Below are positions 18,204 to 27,453 of a DNA stretch of 64,000 nucleotides, piece by piece (positions within the stretch are counted from its first letter, which is position 1; each line of letters opens with the position of its first letter). Origin of the DNA: Klebsiella planticola ATCC 33531. Its GTDB lineage: Bacteria; Pseudomonadota; Gammaproteobacteria; Enterobacterales; Enterobacteriaceae. Both the position numbers and the translations under genes were made by a program. Under the pieces are notes generated by a model that saw only the letters and a list, made by a program, of their open reading frames with translations, searched no databases and was not told the DNA's origin. The stretch covers positions 245,356-309,355 of the forward strand of contig NZ_JMPP01000067.1 of the NCBI RefSeq assembly GCF_000735435.1, given 5' to 3'.

Positions 18204-19307
18204 ATGAGTGATAGCCAGACGCTGGTGGTAAAACTGGGCACCAGTGTTTTAACGGGCGGATCCCGTCGCCTGAACCGCGCCCATATCGTCGAATTAGTGC
18301 GTCAATGCGCACAGCTGCACGCAATGGGCCACCGTATTGTCATTGTGACCTCCGGGGCCATTGCCGCCGGGCGTGAGCACCTCGGCTACCCGGAACTGCC
18401 CGCGACCATTGCGTCGAAACAGCTTCTGGCTGCGGTCGGACAGAGCCGTCTGATCCAGCTGTGGGAACAGCTGTTTTCCATTTATGGTATTCACGTCGGC
18501 CAGATGCTGCTGACCCGTGCGGATATGGAAGATCGCGAGCGCTTCCTCAACGCCCGCGATACCCTGCGCGCGCTGCTCGATAACAACATCGTGCCGGTCA
18601 TTAACGAAAATGACGCCGTGGCGACCGCCGAGATTAAAGTCGGCGATAACGACAATCTCTCCGCGCTGGCGGCGATCCTTGCCGGCGCCGATAAGCTGCT
18701 GCTGCTGACCGACCAGCCGGGTCTGTTCACCGCCGACCCGCGCAATAACCCGCAGGCAGAGCTGATCAAAGATGTCTACGGCATTGATGATGCCCTGCGC
18801 GCCATCGCCGGCGATAGCGTTTCCGGCCTGGGCACCGGCGGTATGGGAACCAAGCTGCAGGCCGCCGATGTCGCCTGTCGTGCCGGTATCGACACTATTA
18901 TTGCCGCCGGCAACCGTCCCGGCGTGATTGCCGATGTGATGGAGAGCGTGTCGGTCGGTACCCGCTTCCACGCGCAGGAATCGCCGCTGGAGAACCGCAA
19001 ACGCTGGATCTTCGGTGCCCCGCCGGCGGGTGAAATTAGCGTGGATGCCGGCGCCACCCAGGCGATTCTGGAACGCGGCAGCTCCCTGCTGCCAAAAGGC
19101 ATCAAAACCGTCACCGGTAACTTTTCCCGCGGTGAAGTTATCCGCATCCGCAATAGCGAAGGTCGCGATATTGCCCACGGCGTCAGCCGCTATAACAGCG
19201 ATGCGCTGCGCCTGATTGCCGGCCAGCACTCGCAGCAGATTGATGCCATTCTGGGCTATGAATACGGCCCGGTTGCCGTCCATCGTGACGATATGATTAT
19301 CCGTTAA
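18204..19307 (+). CDS. proB: Glutamate 5-kinase
   Basis: A 367-residue enzyme for the first step of proline synthesis (ATP phosphorylation of L-glutamate). The amino-acid kinase domain shows [27 protein letters not shown] and the NENDAVAT and [12 protein letters not shown] motifs. The C-terminal PUA domain begins near residue 275. It is immediately upstream of proA (10 nt gap), the standard operon. Feedback inhibition by proline is expected from the family. Confidence 0.97.
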   Translation: MSDSQTLVVKLGTSVLTGGSRRLNRAHIVELVRQCAQLHAMGHRIVIVTSGAIAAGREHLGYPELPATIASKQLLAAVGQSRLIQLWEQLFSIYGIHVGQMLLTRADMEDRERFLNARDTLRALLDNNIVPVINENDAVATAEIKVGDNDNLSALAAILAGADKLLLLTDQPGLFTADPRNNPQAELIKDVYGIDDALRAIAGDSVSGLGTGGMGTKLQAADVACRAGIDTIIAAGNRPGVIADVMESVSVGTRFHAQESPLENRKRWIFGAPPAGEISVDAGATQAILERGSSLLPKGIKTVTGNFSRGEVIRIRNSEGRDIAHGVSRYNSDALRLIAGQHSQQIDAILGYEYGPVAVHRDDMIIR

Positions 19308-19317
19308 GGAGCTGAAA

Positions 19318-20571
19318 ATGCTGGAACAAATGGGCATTGCTGCCAAGGCGGCCTCTTACAAACTCGCGCAACTCTCCAGCCGTGAAAAGAATCAGGTGCT
19401 GGAAAAGATCGCCGATTATCTCGAAGCGCAGAGTGAAGAGATTCTGCGCGCCAACGCCGAAGACCTGACGGAAGCGCGCGCCAATGGCTTAAGCGAGGCG
19501 CTGCTCGACCGCCTGGCGCTTAACCCGGCGCGTCTAAGCGGCATTGCGAACGATGTTCGCCAGGTGTGCAATCTGGCCGATCCGGTTGGCCAGGTGATCG
19601 ACGGCGGTCTGCTGGACAGCGGTCTGCGCATCGAACGCCGCCGCGTGCCGCTGGGCGTGGTGGGGGTAATTTATGAAGCCCGTCCTAACGTCACCGTCGA
19701 TGTTGCTTCCCTGTGCCTGAAAACCGGCAATGCCGCGATTCTGCGCGGCGGGAAAGAGACCTGGCGCACCAATGCCGCCACGGTGAAAGTGATTCAGCGG
19801 GCGCTGGAGGAGTGCGGGCTGCCGGCCGCGACGGTCCAGGCGATTGAGAATCCGGATCGCGCGCTGGTTGGCGAGATGCTGAAGATGGATAAGTACATCG
19901 ATATGCTGATCCCACGCGGCGGCGCCGGTCTGCACAAGCTGTGCCGCGAGCAGTCCACGATCCCGGTGATCACCGGCGGGATTGGCGTGTGTCATATCTA
20001 TATTGATGATTCGGCCGATATAGCTGAAGCGCTGAAGATTATCGTCAATGCCAAAGTTCAGCGCCCAAGCGCCTGTAACTCGGTAGAAACCTTGCTGGTG
20101 AATCAGCATATCGCCGACCGTTTCCTGCCAGCCCTGAGCCAACAGATGGCGGAAAGCGGCGTGACGCTGCATGCTGACGCCGCCACCCTGCCGGTATTGC
20201 AAAACGGCCCGGCAAACGTCGAGCCGGTGAAGGCGGAGCAGTACAACGATGAGTATCTGTCGCTGGATCTGAATGTCAAAGTGGTCGCTGGCCTCGACGA
20301 GGCCATCGCCCATATCCGCGAGCACGGTACACAGCATTCTGATGCCATCCTGACCCGTACGCTGAGCAATGCCAACCGCTTTATCAACGAAGTGGATTCC
20401 TCGGCGGTATACATTAACGCCTCTACCCGCTTTACCGACGGCGGCCAGTTTGGCCTCGGCGCAGAAGTGGCGGTCAGCACCCAGAAGCTGCACGCGCGCG
20501 GCCCGATGGGCCTGGAAGCGCTAACCACCTACAAGTGGATTGGTTTCGGCAACGATACGATTCGTGGTTAA
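19318..20571 (+). CDS. proA: Gamma-glutamyl phosphate reductase
   Basis: The 417-residue enzyme reduces gamma-glutamyl phosphate to the semialdehyde with NADPH. Family features include the cofactor segment [20 protein letters not shown], the catalytic Cys region [15 protein letters not shown] (Cys about residue 253) and the closing [18 protein letters not shown]. An AAGGAG Shine-Dalgarno lies just before the ATG. The stop is followed by a clear terminator. Confidence 0.97.
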   Translation: MLEQMGIAAKAASYKLAQLSSREKNQVLEKIADYLEAQSEEILRANAEDLTEARANGLSEALLDRLALNPARLSGIANDVRQVCNLADPVGQVIDGGLLDSGLRIERRRVPLGVVGVIYEARPNVTVDVASLCLKTGNAAILRGGKETWRTNAATVKVIQRALEECGLPAATVQAIENPDRALVGEMLKMDKYIDMLIPRGGAGLHKLCREQSTIPVITGGIGVCHIYIDDSADIAEALKIIVNAKVQRPSACNSVETLLVNQHIADRFLPALSQQMAESGVTLHADAATLPVLQNGPANVEPVKAEQYNDEYLSLDLNVKVVAGLDEAIAHIREHGTQHSDAILTRTLSNANRFINEVDSSAVYINASTRFTDGGQFGLGAEVAVSTQKLHARGPMGLEALTTYKWIGFGNDTIRG

Positions 20572-20594
20572 GTCAAATCGGCAACGGTAGTAAA

Positions 20595-20619
20595 ATGGGG
20601 GCGATTGCCCCCATTTTTT
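20595..20619. terminator. Intrinsic terminator after proA
   Basis: ATGGGGGC-GATT-GCCCCCAT (20595-20614) forms an 8-bp stem followed by T5 and preceded by A4, so it can also serve the convergent gtr transcript, whose last gene stops 3 nt away. Confidence 0.92.
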
Positions 20620-20621
20620 CT

Positions 20622-22652
20622 TTACTGGTTAATATCCAGGCTATCACAAGCAGAAGAACCATTATTATCAATAATCAAGGTAATATCTTTGTTGTGAAAG
20701 TCGCGCATATCAAAAACCACGCTCTCTGCTGTGGCAATATGCTTTTCTACACGATGCGTCGCATCTTTGATAATCACTTTCACTCCGTCAGTTTTCCCGC
20801 AGTTTTTATTGACTGACGTAATACGTAAGGTGTCATATTCCCCGACGAACATCCTGACAATAGTCGGTGTTGTTGCGCCTGGGTGGGCGTAGATTCGACC
20901 TTCACGATACATACTAAACTGCCCCCAGGTGTCGCCTTTCTCCACTGCCGCGCTTAGATAACTCTCTGTAAGATTATTTTCATACTCCGCTTTCCATGAG
21001 GGGTAGGAACGGGAAAATTCATCAATCATGCTTCTGTATTCATCGATTGTATACGGTCTGATTTTTTCATAGACGTATGCCTGAACACCGCCGCTAAGTA
21101 TAAATGGCTGACTGACTCTTTTATAAGCGGCACCAATTCCCTTACCTTCCAGGATAAGATTATTTGGCAGATATATAACCTGTTGTCCATGAATTCCAAG
21201 ATGCGTTTGAGCTGGATCGGTCACAATCGCATAACGAGAACTAAAGGCTTCAGTAGCCAGCTTATCACGCAAATCTACCTGCGAGACGTTGGCGATATGG
21301 CTGACAAACGATGCCGGTGATATGGCTGAAAACAGATCATTATTAAGTGAACCGCTGGATGCAAAAACAGCCACCTTATCATCTGGCTCAACACGCGCAC
21401 TCATAAAGGCAATCAGCTCATGGTAATGGTCAAAGTTTTCTAATCTGAGAGGATACTCTTTGCCAGGAAGATAGCGGCTGACTAATTCCGGTTTACCAAA
21501 TGGTTTTGAATATGTGCTAATAAAGACTGCAACCGTAAGTAATGAGAATGCGATCGTAAGTGTTATCGCCAGTCCTTTGTTTAACCTGTCAAAGAATAGT
21601 TTTAAAGCCGAAAGCACGAGTATTGCCAACCAAAAACAGAATGGCATTCCATGCTGCATCCCTGGTGTCTGTGTTCGGGTAAATATAATATAGGTGATAA
21701 TAAAATTAGCTAATGCAAAAGCACAAAGAACTTTAAGACGAAAACTGGTTCCGAAAACAATATACAAGCCTCCCAAAACAATTAATGGCAGCAAATATAA
21801 ACCAGCATAGTTCAGGGTTATAAAGAACGTTGCTTGCTCTGTCGCCTTGTATGCAGAATAAATATCAGAATAGTTTGTCGTCAGTATTCTCTCAGCCAGT
21901 TCGAACTGAAAAACACAGACTAAAAAAATCACTACCAGCCCAGAAAGAGTAAAGAAAATAAAGTATTTAAATATTCTTTCCTTACTAAACCTGGCCGCTT
22001 CACCAAACAAAAATGTATTCAAAAAAGGCAACGTAACAAACAAGGAAACTACGCTATAGGCATACCATCGCCGGAATGCAAAGGGCAACCATAGTAATAC
22101 TCCCATTGCGATTGCAAGTAATACAAAACGGGCTCCCTGGTATTTTAAGATATTAACTTTAAACAAAATCAAGCAGCACAGCGATAGTGGAATCATTCCT
22201 ATGATATCAGGATAGCCGCGCAAGGTTGGTGTGACAAAAGGAATAAAACTTGCCAGAAAAACAAAGATATACGGCTGGTATTTGTTGTCCACACCTGCAG
22301 CAGTCGCAAACAAACGCATTGCAATATAAGCAAATGGTAAAAAATAAAGAATATACACACCCAATATGTAAGCTTCCCGATTTCCTATCGGCAGATAGTT
22401 AAACGGGATCAGTGCAATGACTGGCAAAGGGTTATAATCAGCTGAATAGACTGAATATTTTATACTAGCAAGCCATTGACTAAATGAGTCATGCAGTAAG
22501 CCAGTATACTCATTCCATACTACCCAGTAAAATCTGGAATCCCATGTATAAGCCTGATTTTCACTTGCCACAAAGGAATAACAAAGTACTGATAATATGG
22601 CGATGAAAACCACATACTGTATTCTACTGATTATTTTTTCGTTATTCATCAT
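20622..22652 (-). CDS. Polytopic membrane glucosyltransferase-like protein (third gtr gene, serotype-specific type)
   Basis: About 676 residues with a dozen or so hydrophobic helices in the first ~430 residues (YVVFIAILSVLCYSFVA, then AYILGVYILYFLPFAYIAM) and a large soluble C-terminal domain. In gtr clusters the third gene encodes the serotype-specific transferase that adds glucose to O-antigen from undecaprenyl-P-glucose. These proteins are poorly conserved, and I recognise it by position and topology rather than by motif. The start is ATG 22652 (ATGATG, AGAAGG upstream), overlapping gtrB by 11 bp; the longer open frame has no ribosome site. It is AT-rich relative to proBA. Confidence 0.75.
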   Translation of the reverse strand: MMNNEKIISRIQYVVFIAILSVLCYSFVASENQAYTWDSRFYWVVWNEYTGLLHDSFSQWLASIKYSVYSADYNPLPVIALIPFNYLPIGNREAYILGVYILYFLPFAYIAMRLFATAAGVDNKYQPYIFVFLASFIPFVTPTLRGYPDIIGMIPLSLCCLILFKVNILKYQGARFVLLAIAMGVLLWLPFAFRRWYAYSVVSLFVTLPFLNTFLFGEAARFSKERIFKYFIFFTLSGLVVIFLVCVFQFELAERILTTNYSDIYSAYKATEQATFFITLNYAGLYLLPLIVLGGLYIVFGTSFRLKVLCAFALANFIITYIIFTRTQTPGMQHGMPFCFWLAILVLSALKLFFDRLNKGLAITLTIAFSLLTVAVFISTYSKPFGKPELVSRYLPGKEYPLRLENFDHYHELIAFMSARVEPDDKVAVFASSGSLNNDLFSAISPASFVSHIANVSQVDLRDKLATEAFSSRYAIVTDPAQTHLGIHGQQVIYLPNNLILEGKGIGAAYKRVSQPFILSGGVQAYVYEKIRPYTIDEYRSMIDEFSRSYPSWKAEYENNLTESYLSAAVEKGDTWGQFSMYREGRIYAHPGATTPTIVRMFVGEYDTLRITSVNKNCGKTDGVKVIIKDATHRVEKHIATAESVVFDMRDFHNKDITLIIDNNGSSACDSLDINQ

Positions 22653-23601
22653 CAACCTTCTGCTGCGTTGTTTTTTCGATAAAATATTTAGGACGACCTT
22701 TAGACTCCATATATATCTTACCGACATACTCACCAATGATGCCTAACGATAGCATCTGTACACCGCCGAGGAAGAAAATAGCGATCATAACTGAGGCCCA
22801 CCCTTCAACGGTATTTCCTGAGAATTTCTCAAACAGCGCATAAATTGCTGCAAACACCGAAAGAATACTGATCGCAAACCCTGAGATAGCGATAATCCTT
22901 AATGGGGTAATGGTCAGAGAAGTGATGCCTTCAATTGCCAGGGCAAGCATTTTTTTTAATGGATACTTCGACTCACCAGCCAGACGAACTGTTCTCGAAT
23001 ATGCAACCTGAGTGGAACGATAACCAATCAGTGGCACTAATCCGCGTAAATATAAATTTTGCTCTTTAAAGCTCAGCAACGCCTTTTTAGCGCGATCGCT
23101 TAACAATCTGAAATCGGCATGCTGAGGAATCTGCTGAACGCCCATCCACTTCATACAACTATAAAAGAGACCCGCGGTTTTTCTTTTAAATGGAGAGTCA
23201 GATGCCCGATCATTACGTACACCATATACGATCTCATTACCATTGAGGTACTCTTTAACCATTAATGCAATAACAGAAGTATCATCCTGAAGATCTGCAT
23301 CAATGCTCACAGTAATATCCGATTCGGCGGCCTCAAGACCCGCAACCAGGGCTACCTGATGACCACGATTTCTTGAAAGCTTAACCCCTTTAACCGTTGA
23401 GTAATCCATCGATGCTTGAGCAATCAACTGCCACGTTGAATCACAGCTGCCATCATCAACGAATAAAATATAGCTATCAGCTGAAATCAGTGTTGCCGTG
23501 ACTAATTCCGCCAGAACCGCTTGTAATTCAGATAAGCAGTGACTGAATACTTCTTCCTCGTTATAACATGGCACAACAATAGCCAACTTTGGTTGTTTCA
23601 T
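22642..23601 (-). CDS. gtrB: Undecaprenyl-phosphate glucosyltransferase (GtrB type)
   Basis: The 319-residue protein is a GT2-fold polyprenyl-phosphate glycosyltransferase. It shows IVVPCYNEEEVF at the start, the DDGSCDSTW motif, and the catalytic SIDADLQDD motif. Two C-terminal membrane helices follow (IIAISGFAISILSVFAAIYAL and a second one). It makes undecaprenyl-P-glucose for O-antigen decoration. It abuts gtrA at 23601 and overlaps the third gene. Confidence 0.92.
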   Translation of the reverse strand: MKQPKLAIVVPCYNEEEVFSHCLSELQAVLAELVTATLISADSYILFVDDGSCDSTWQLIAQASMDYSTVKGVKLSRNRGHQVALVAGLEAAESDITVSIDADLQDDTSVIALMVKEYLNGNEIVYGVRNDRASDSPFKRKTAGLFYSCMKWMGVQQIPQHADFRLLSDRAKKALLSFKEQNLYLRGLVPLIGYRSTQVAYSRTVRLAGESKYPLKKMLALAIEGITSLTITPLRIIAISGFAISILSVFAAIYALFEKFSGNTVEGWASVMIAIFFLGGVQMLSLGIIGEYVGKIYMESKGRPKYFIEKTTQQKVDDE

Positions 23602-23975
23602 TATTTCATCACCCAGAGTTTATTAATTAAAAAACCAGCAATTGTGTAAACAATCATGCCACATAACTGAGATATATAAATCAAATCAGGGAATATTAAT
23701 AAAAATATTTTAACTGTTATAATATTAGCTACCCAGCACATTGCACAAGATGCCAGAAACTTTATAAACCGTTTGCCGGTCAGCGCTATTGAAAAGGTAA
23801 ACAACGAATTAACCACAAAACTAAAGAGAATACCTACCACATATCCCATGGCATTTGATAGATATACTCCAACCCCGGCAGACATTAATAAAAATATCAC
23901 CACCGCAGTTATTGCTGTATTCAATAACCCCACCATTACATATTTCAATGCGGGATTAGAAAGTATTTTTTTCAC
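23601..23975 (-). CDS. gtrA: GtrA-type flippase for undecaprenyl-P-glucose
   Basis: A 124-residue protein with four predicted helices: YVMVGLLNTAITAVVIFLLM, then GVYLSNAMGYVVGILFSFVV, FLASCAMCWVANIITVKIFL and CGMIVYTIAGFLINKLWVM. This is the full GtrA layout. It flips the lipid-linked glucose made by GtrB across the inner membrane. It is the first gene of the cluster and is transcribed away from the tRNA. Confidence 0.92.
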   Translation of the reverse strand: MKKILSNPALKYVMVGLLNTAITAVVIFLLMSAGVGVYLSNAMGYVVGILFSFVVNSLFTFSIALTGKRFIKFLASCAMCWVANIITVKIFLLIFPDLIYISQLCGMIVYTIAGFLINKLWVMK

Positions 23976-24246
23976 TGCATCATCCTGTTATTAACCGCGA
24001 CTGATTTTATCATTTAGGGGAAAGCTGACAACTACTAAGGTTGGCCCATTACCTTTAGTTGCATACAGTTAGCATTTTTTACGGCTCTTATAGGCTGCAG
24101 TGATAGCGTTTTGAAAGCGTGTAGCTAAAGAGCAGCTCGCGCCAATACCCTGCACAATTCAGGTCAATGATCGTCGTAGAAGTGGACAATTTGATGCTTA
24201 ATACCATGCAGGCGCTGGAAAAATAGCCATTCGGTACAAGAGGGCA
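23976..24246. other. Non-coding gap between gtrA and the tRNA promoter
   Basis: About 270 bp without a supported gene. It must hold the gtr promoter on the minus strand. In E. coli the proA-thrW gap is only about 0.1 kb, so this sequence and the gtr genes together are an insertion 5' of the tRNA. Confidence 0.5.
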
Positions 24247-24275
24247 TTGACGCCCCCTCCACTTAGTTTTAACCT
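24247..24275 (+). promoter_or_regulatory. Candidate thrW promoter
   Basis: TTGACG (24247-24252), a 17-nt spacer and TAACCT (24270-24275) lie about 40 bp before the mature tRNA 5' end. The leader then contains a small TTCAC-ATTC-GTGAA hairpin. The -35 is good and the -10 is mediocre. Confidence 0.5.
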
Positions 24276-24316
24276 TTTACCCCGTGATTCACATTCGTGA
24301 AGATGTCCTCTTCAGG

Positions 24317-24389
24317 GCCGATATAGCTCAGTTGGTAGAGCAGCGCATTCGTAATGCGAAGGTCGTAGGTTCGACTCCTATTATCGGCA
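24317..24389 (+). tRNA. thrW: tRNA-Thr (anticodon CGU), 3' CCA not encoded
   Basis: The 73 bases fold as a complete cloverleaf. The acceptor stem is GCCGATA/TATCGGC, the D arm is AGCTCAGTTGGTAGAGC, and the anticodon loop is in CGCATTCGTAATGCG with anticodon CGT. The T arm is GTAGGTTCGACTCCTAT and the discriminator is A. It matches thrW next to proBA. After the discriminator the sequence is CTCT rather than CCA, because an element has integrated at 24390; the original CCA is found at the other end of the element (37359-37361). The product should need CCA addition by the host nucleotidyltransferase. Confidence 0.95.
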
Positions 24390-24390
24390 C
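24357..24390 (+). repeat. attL core (34 bp)
   Basis: The repeat starts at CGAAGGTCG in the anticodon stem of the tRNA and ends at TATCGGCAC. It is identical to 37326-37359. It covers the tRNA 3' half, the usual target of tyrosine integrases. Confidence 0.93.
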
Positions 24391-24955
24391 TCTCTAAGAA
24401 AATCAATAACTTAGGTTGAAATACCCAAGAAATTGTATCTTCTAAAATCACATCCAAACGCCTGTGTGTTGTACTGGCTTTGGTATCGTACAACATATGG
24501 GCAGGTAGTTACCAGGCTCAACCCTGTACAGATTTCACTTTGAAGCCAGAAGACGTCGCCAGCGTCTCTAATCCTCATACCAAAACCCTTAGCAAAGTTC
24601 CGCGCTTCGTGCGGCGCTCAATGATGCAACACCTTGTGAAAGGTCGCAGAGAATAAACAGGCGTAATGTTGGGAAGACTAACCGGATCGGTAAAGAGTCC
24701 GGCTCTGCCACGGTTTCGATCACCGGAGTATAACGATCACCTGATAAGAGAACCTGCTAAGGCTCTAACGTCCCTGCGAAGGGATCAAATTACCTGCGGG
24801 AGTCGCTTCGCTCCGCCCTTTCTTATGTGCCCAACACGGCACGTAATGGTCACTTATTGCCTTTTGATGTCGAACCCGTTGTATCTTTACTTGTAACTTG
24901 AATGTTTCTTAATCTGCCTTTGTAACCCACAGGAACCTACTCAGGAGGCACAATC
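24391..24955. other. Left-end region of the element, no confident gene
   Basis: About 565 bp. A plus-strand frame is open from 24420 to 24656 but has no ATG until near its end, only a TTG at 24480. A second at 24666-24896 has no convincing ribosome site. Several short palindromes are present, such as CCGGATCGGTAAAGAGTCCGG near 24683. P4-like satellites keep an immunity RNA in a comparable location, but I cannot demonstrate one here. Confidence 0.4.
24401..24413 (+). repeat. Left arm repeat next to attL
   Basis: AATCAATAACTTA begins 10 bp inside the left core. The same 13-mer is at 37294-37306 beside attR. It is a likely arm-type binding site for the integrase or an excisionase. Confidence 0.65.
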
Positions 24956-25105
24956 ATGAACAAATCAGCGGCAACTAAACGCAACAATCGCAAAATCCAT
25001 GCTCGTAAGTTTCTGGCAACACCAGAGGGCAAGGCCTGGCTCGAGCGGAAGCAGGCCGAAGAGGCTGAGTTGAAACTTGTTTCTGAGCTAAGGAAGTTTG
25101 TCTGA
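24956..25105 (+). CDS. Small basic protein, 49 aa, unknown
   Basis: An ATG at 24956 follows CAGGAGG at ideal spacing and opens a 49-codon frame ending at TGA 25105. The product (MNKSAATKRNNRKIHARKFL...) is strongly basic in its first half and acidic-helical in its second (GKAWLERKQAEEAELKLVS). I do not recognise a family. The strong ribosome site and codon use make a real gene likely. Confidence 0.65.
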   Translation: MNKSAATKRNNRKIHARKFLATPEGKAWLERKQAEEAELKLVSELRKFV

Positions 25106-25117
25106 AAACTTAGCTTT

Positions 25118-25288
25118 TTATAGACGTTTGGTTATGGCATCTGTCATGCTCGCCATTGCGGTAGCTATATTTGCGACTGTTTCAATGGATGTATCAGGGG
25201 CAAAAAAGATAAGATAGAAAATACTTAGAAGACTAATAGTGTTTATTACTATGCCAAAAATGTATCGGTATGGTGAAAGAAAACGCAT
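25118..25288 (-). CDS. Small single-helix membrane protein, 56 aa
   Basis: The start is ATG 25288, preceded by AGGAGG four bases upstream; an upstream in-frame ATG at 25312 lacks a site. The product has one hydrophobic helix of about 22 residues (YIFGIVINTISLLSIFYLIF) after a short basic N-terminus, and a C-terminal tail rich in Ala and Thr. A holin-like, exclusion or signalling role is possible but unsupported. It is convergent with the 49-aa gene. Confidence 0.6.
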   Translation of the reverse strand: MRFLSPYRYIFGIVINTISLLSIFYLIFFAPDTSIETVANIATAMASMTDAITKRL

Positions 25289-25466
25289 AAATCCTCCTAA
25301 GGGGTAATTCATAGGAGGATTCTACCCAACCACTTCCAACAAGCGCAATATGGGTATCTTAGGATATTAGTTTACTCATATGCTCAATCTACGTCAACAA
25401 AAAAATGATATAGATTGTAGGTGTCTGTTAAACAGAGAATTATTCTGATCGTATAAATTGCAATTA

Positions 25467-25830
25467 TTAAAAAAATGGTTCAAAATCACACAAATGTAAG
25501 GTTTTGTAAATGGCAAGATGGAAATTACTCCCGGCCATTGCTGGCACTTTAACCGCTTGACCTTGCTCTACGTTGCATAGCGCGAGCGGTAACGCCATAA
25601 TGCTGCTGTTCTGCATTTCCTTCTCTCCGTTGGGAATGTGGAATACGGCGGGGGCGGGCTTCTTGGTGGTTGGCTGCCCCTGCCACTTGTTGATCAACTG
25701 CTCTTCTAAGGTTTGTTGGTAACAGGTGACGCTGTATCGTCGTCCCTGCAAATTTCACCACTTGCGTATAAACGCACACCGTAACCCCACACCACATAAA
25801 GCTGGTGATCGGCTTCTCTTCCTTGTTCAC
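25467..25830 (-). pseudogene. Small gene, possibly frameshifted, unknown product
   Basis: A GTG at 25830 overlaps the TGA of the preceding secreted-protein gene (GTGA), a typical coupling. The frame reads normally to about VVKFAG, then becomes Arg-rich and ends at 25549. A +1 change at about 25751 enters a frame with more natural composition (RRYSVTCYQQTLEEQLINKW) that runs to 25467. Either the gene carries an indel or the two frames are unrelated. I recognise no family. Confidence 0.35.
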
Positions 25831-26036
25831 TCTTCTGAATCCTCTGTATTGAATGTTTTCGTATACGGACATTTCCCCTTAGTTACGTAGGTGAATGTGT
25901 ACATCCTGTTTTGATACGTACATAACGTCCTACCGTTCTCCGTCTGTTCCTCCTCTGGGTTTGTCATTGTTATTTGAGTTGCTATAGCCTGACTACTGAC
26001 AGCCATTAGACTGATTAAAATTAGTTTTTTCATCAT
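25827..26036 (-). CDS. Small secreted protein, 69 aa, unknown
   Basis: The protein begins MMKKLILISLMAVSSQAIA, a clear Sec signal peptide with cleavage after AIA. The mature part is about 50 residues and contains two Cys (TLCTYQ and GKCPYT) that could form a disulfide in the periplasm. The start lies 2 nt after the stop of the recombinase gene, so translation is probably coupled. No family recognised. Confidence 0.6.
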   Translation of the reverse strand: MMKKLILISLMAVSSQAIATQITMTNPEEEQTENGRTLCTYQNRMYTFTYVTKGKCPYTKTFNTEDSEE

Positions 26037-26037
26037 A

Positions 26038-26595
26038 TTAGATCACCATCTGATATGTAAGATTAACCTCATCTTGAGTTATATCGAGATATGTCATAGT
26101 AACTGCTGGGCTGCTATGGTTGAGCATCCGAGAGATGACCTCGAGAGGAGTTCCAGCCTTCAGCAGAGCACGAGCACGAGTTTTTCTGGCTGAGTGGGTA
26201 GCAACACTGATTCCCTGCTCTACAATCCCCTGAGACGCTTCCTTTATGGCTTGAGCTACAAACACACGTGACACTGGTTTAGGCTCCTGGCCCTTAACAC
26301 GGTTACTCTTGGACTGGAAGACAAAGACGTCATCTGGATTCTGTTTCTGGCGACGTTTAAGTAGCTTTAGCGCCTCAGTGTTCAAAACCAATTCACGCTG
26401 TTTGCCCGTCTTCCCCTCCTTGAGTCTTAGAAACTTCCCTTGTACGTCATCGTACCTAACCGACAACAGGTCACTGATACGCAACGCAAGTTGTAGATTT
26501 AGCTTCCAGGCATCAGCAGCAACCTCGCTGCGCTGACGCAATACAGCCTCGATTTGTTTAGCCTGTTCTGGGGTAACTGCTGATGTTTTCGCCAT
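26038..26595 (-). CDS. Short tyrosine recombinase (catalytic domain only), 185 aa
   Basis: The protein carries the full tyrosine-recombinase set: Arg39 in LALRISDLL, a beta-hairpin Lys near 62 (KEGKTGKQRE), His134-Ser-Ala-Arg137, His160 in MLNHSSPAV and the nucleophile Tyr169 in MTYLDIT. The N-terminal core-binding domain of phage integrases is absent, so its size is that of FimB/FimE-type enzymes. The ATG at 26595 follows GAGGG; a GTG at 26604 is also in frame. The role is open: invertase, resolvase of element multimers, or a remnant integrase. Confidence 0.82.
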   Translation of the reverse strand: MAKTSAVTPEQAKQIEAVLRQRSEVAADAWKLNLQLALRISDLLSVRYDDVQGKFLRLKEGKTGKQRELVLNTEALKLLKRRQKQNPDDVFVFQSKSNRVKGQEPKPVSRVFVAQAIKEASQGIVEQGISVATHSARKTRARALLKAGTPLEVISRMLNHSSPAVTMTYLDITQDEVNLTYQMVI

Positions 26596-27453
26596 GATTA
26601 CCACCCTCTAATTTAGATTACATAATGAAGATTATGATTGATCATTTTTAGATCATTTTCAAGTAGTTAGTTTAAAAGTTAGATTTCTTTAGTTTAGGTG
26701 AATGTCACTCCCACTTTTAGCCCTGCCCACGCAGAAACGGGGATAGGTTGTCCTGTACCTGACTAAAAATATCAGAGGCATTTCTGGGCAATTAGGCGCT
26801 AATTAACCCCCTATTTTAATCGATTTAATTTGGTGGTTTTTTGCTCTACATCCGAGGTGCTTAACACCGTCACATCACATTTAATAATCACGCTAATAAT
26901 TTCAAAATATCATGATGCCGTATAGTGACTACTTGCATAAGAACTGAATACATCATGCATATAACAGGTCAAACGGGTGTTTGGTAACTGTTATTTATTT
27001 TAAGTGATTGATTTTAATGCATTTTGTTAATAATAATTTAGATTACTGTTTGGTAAATTGTAATCTAACCACTCTGATCACCACGTCATATTGCCCTCAT
27101 TCCACGCAACATCACCGACATCGCGTCATGATATTTCCCTCATTGATCACCACTCAATCAAGAATTATTCTCACCCAAAGCACTGATCATTTATACAGCA
27201 AAAAATTTATTCAAAAATTGAAGATTTTTATAATTGTTATATTATAACAATGAGGGGAAGGATGATATTGTTAAGTAATTTAACTGTTAACTAAAACAAG
27301 CGTGATTTGGTTTACGGGGATGAACTGTCAATAGTTGTTTTGCTCCACCTGTAGTTATGATCACATTTCAATAAAGTTTCATTTTACTTTTTATTGTTGA
27401 AAGTTAACTTTAAACGTGAACTTCACACACAGCAAAGCAAAAGGAAGATGAAT
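26596..27453. other. AT-rich non-coding region with GATC-containing repeats
   Basis: About 850 bp with no supported gene. TGATCACCAC occurs at 27075-27084 and 27144-27153, and the core GATCACCA also at 26041 and 28031. CCCTCATT and GTCAT elements repeat beside them. Several stop-rich frames argue against coding. It holds the divergent promoters for the recombinase and for the 145-aa gene. Confidence 0.5.

Noticed and set aside
24666..24896. 76-codon plus-strand frame near attL
   Set aside because: No ribosome site and unnatural composition at the end; not reported as a gene.
25740..25760. Programmed ribosomal frameshift in the small minus-strand gene
   Set aside because: AAATTTG is present, but the reading frame does not fit a -1 slip, and the frame change needed is +1. 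A plain indel or unrelated frames is simpler.
27008..27247. 79-codon plus-strand frame in the AT-rich region
   Set aside because: His/Thr/Ile-rich, covers the direct repeats, no ribosome site; judged non-coding.
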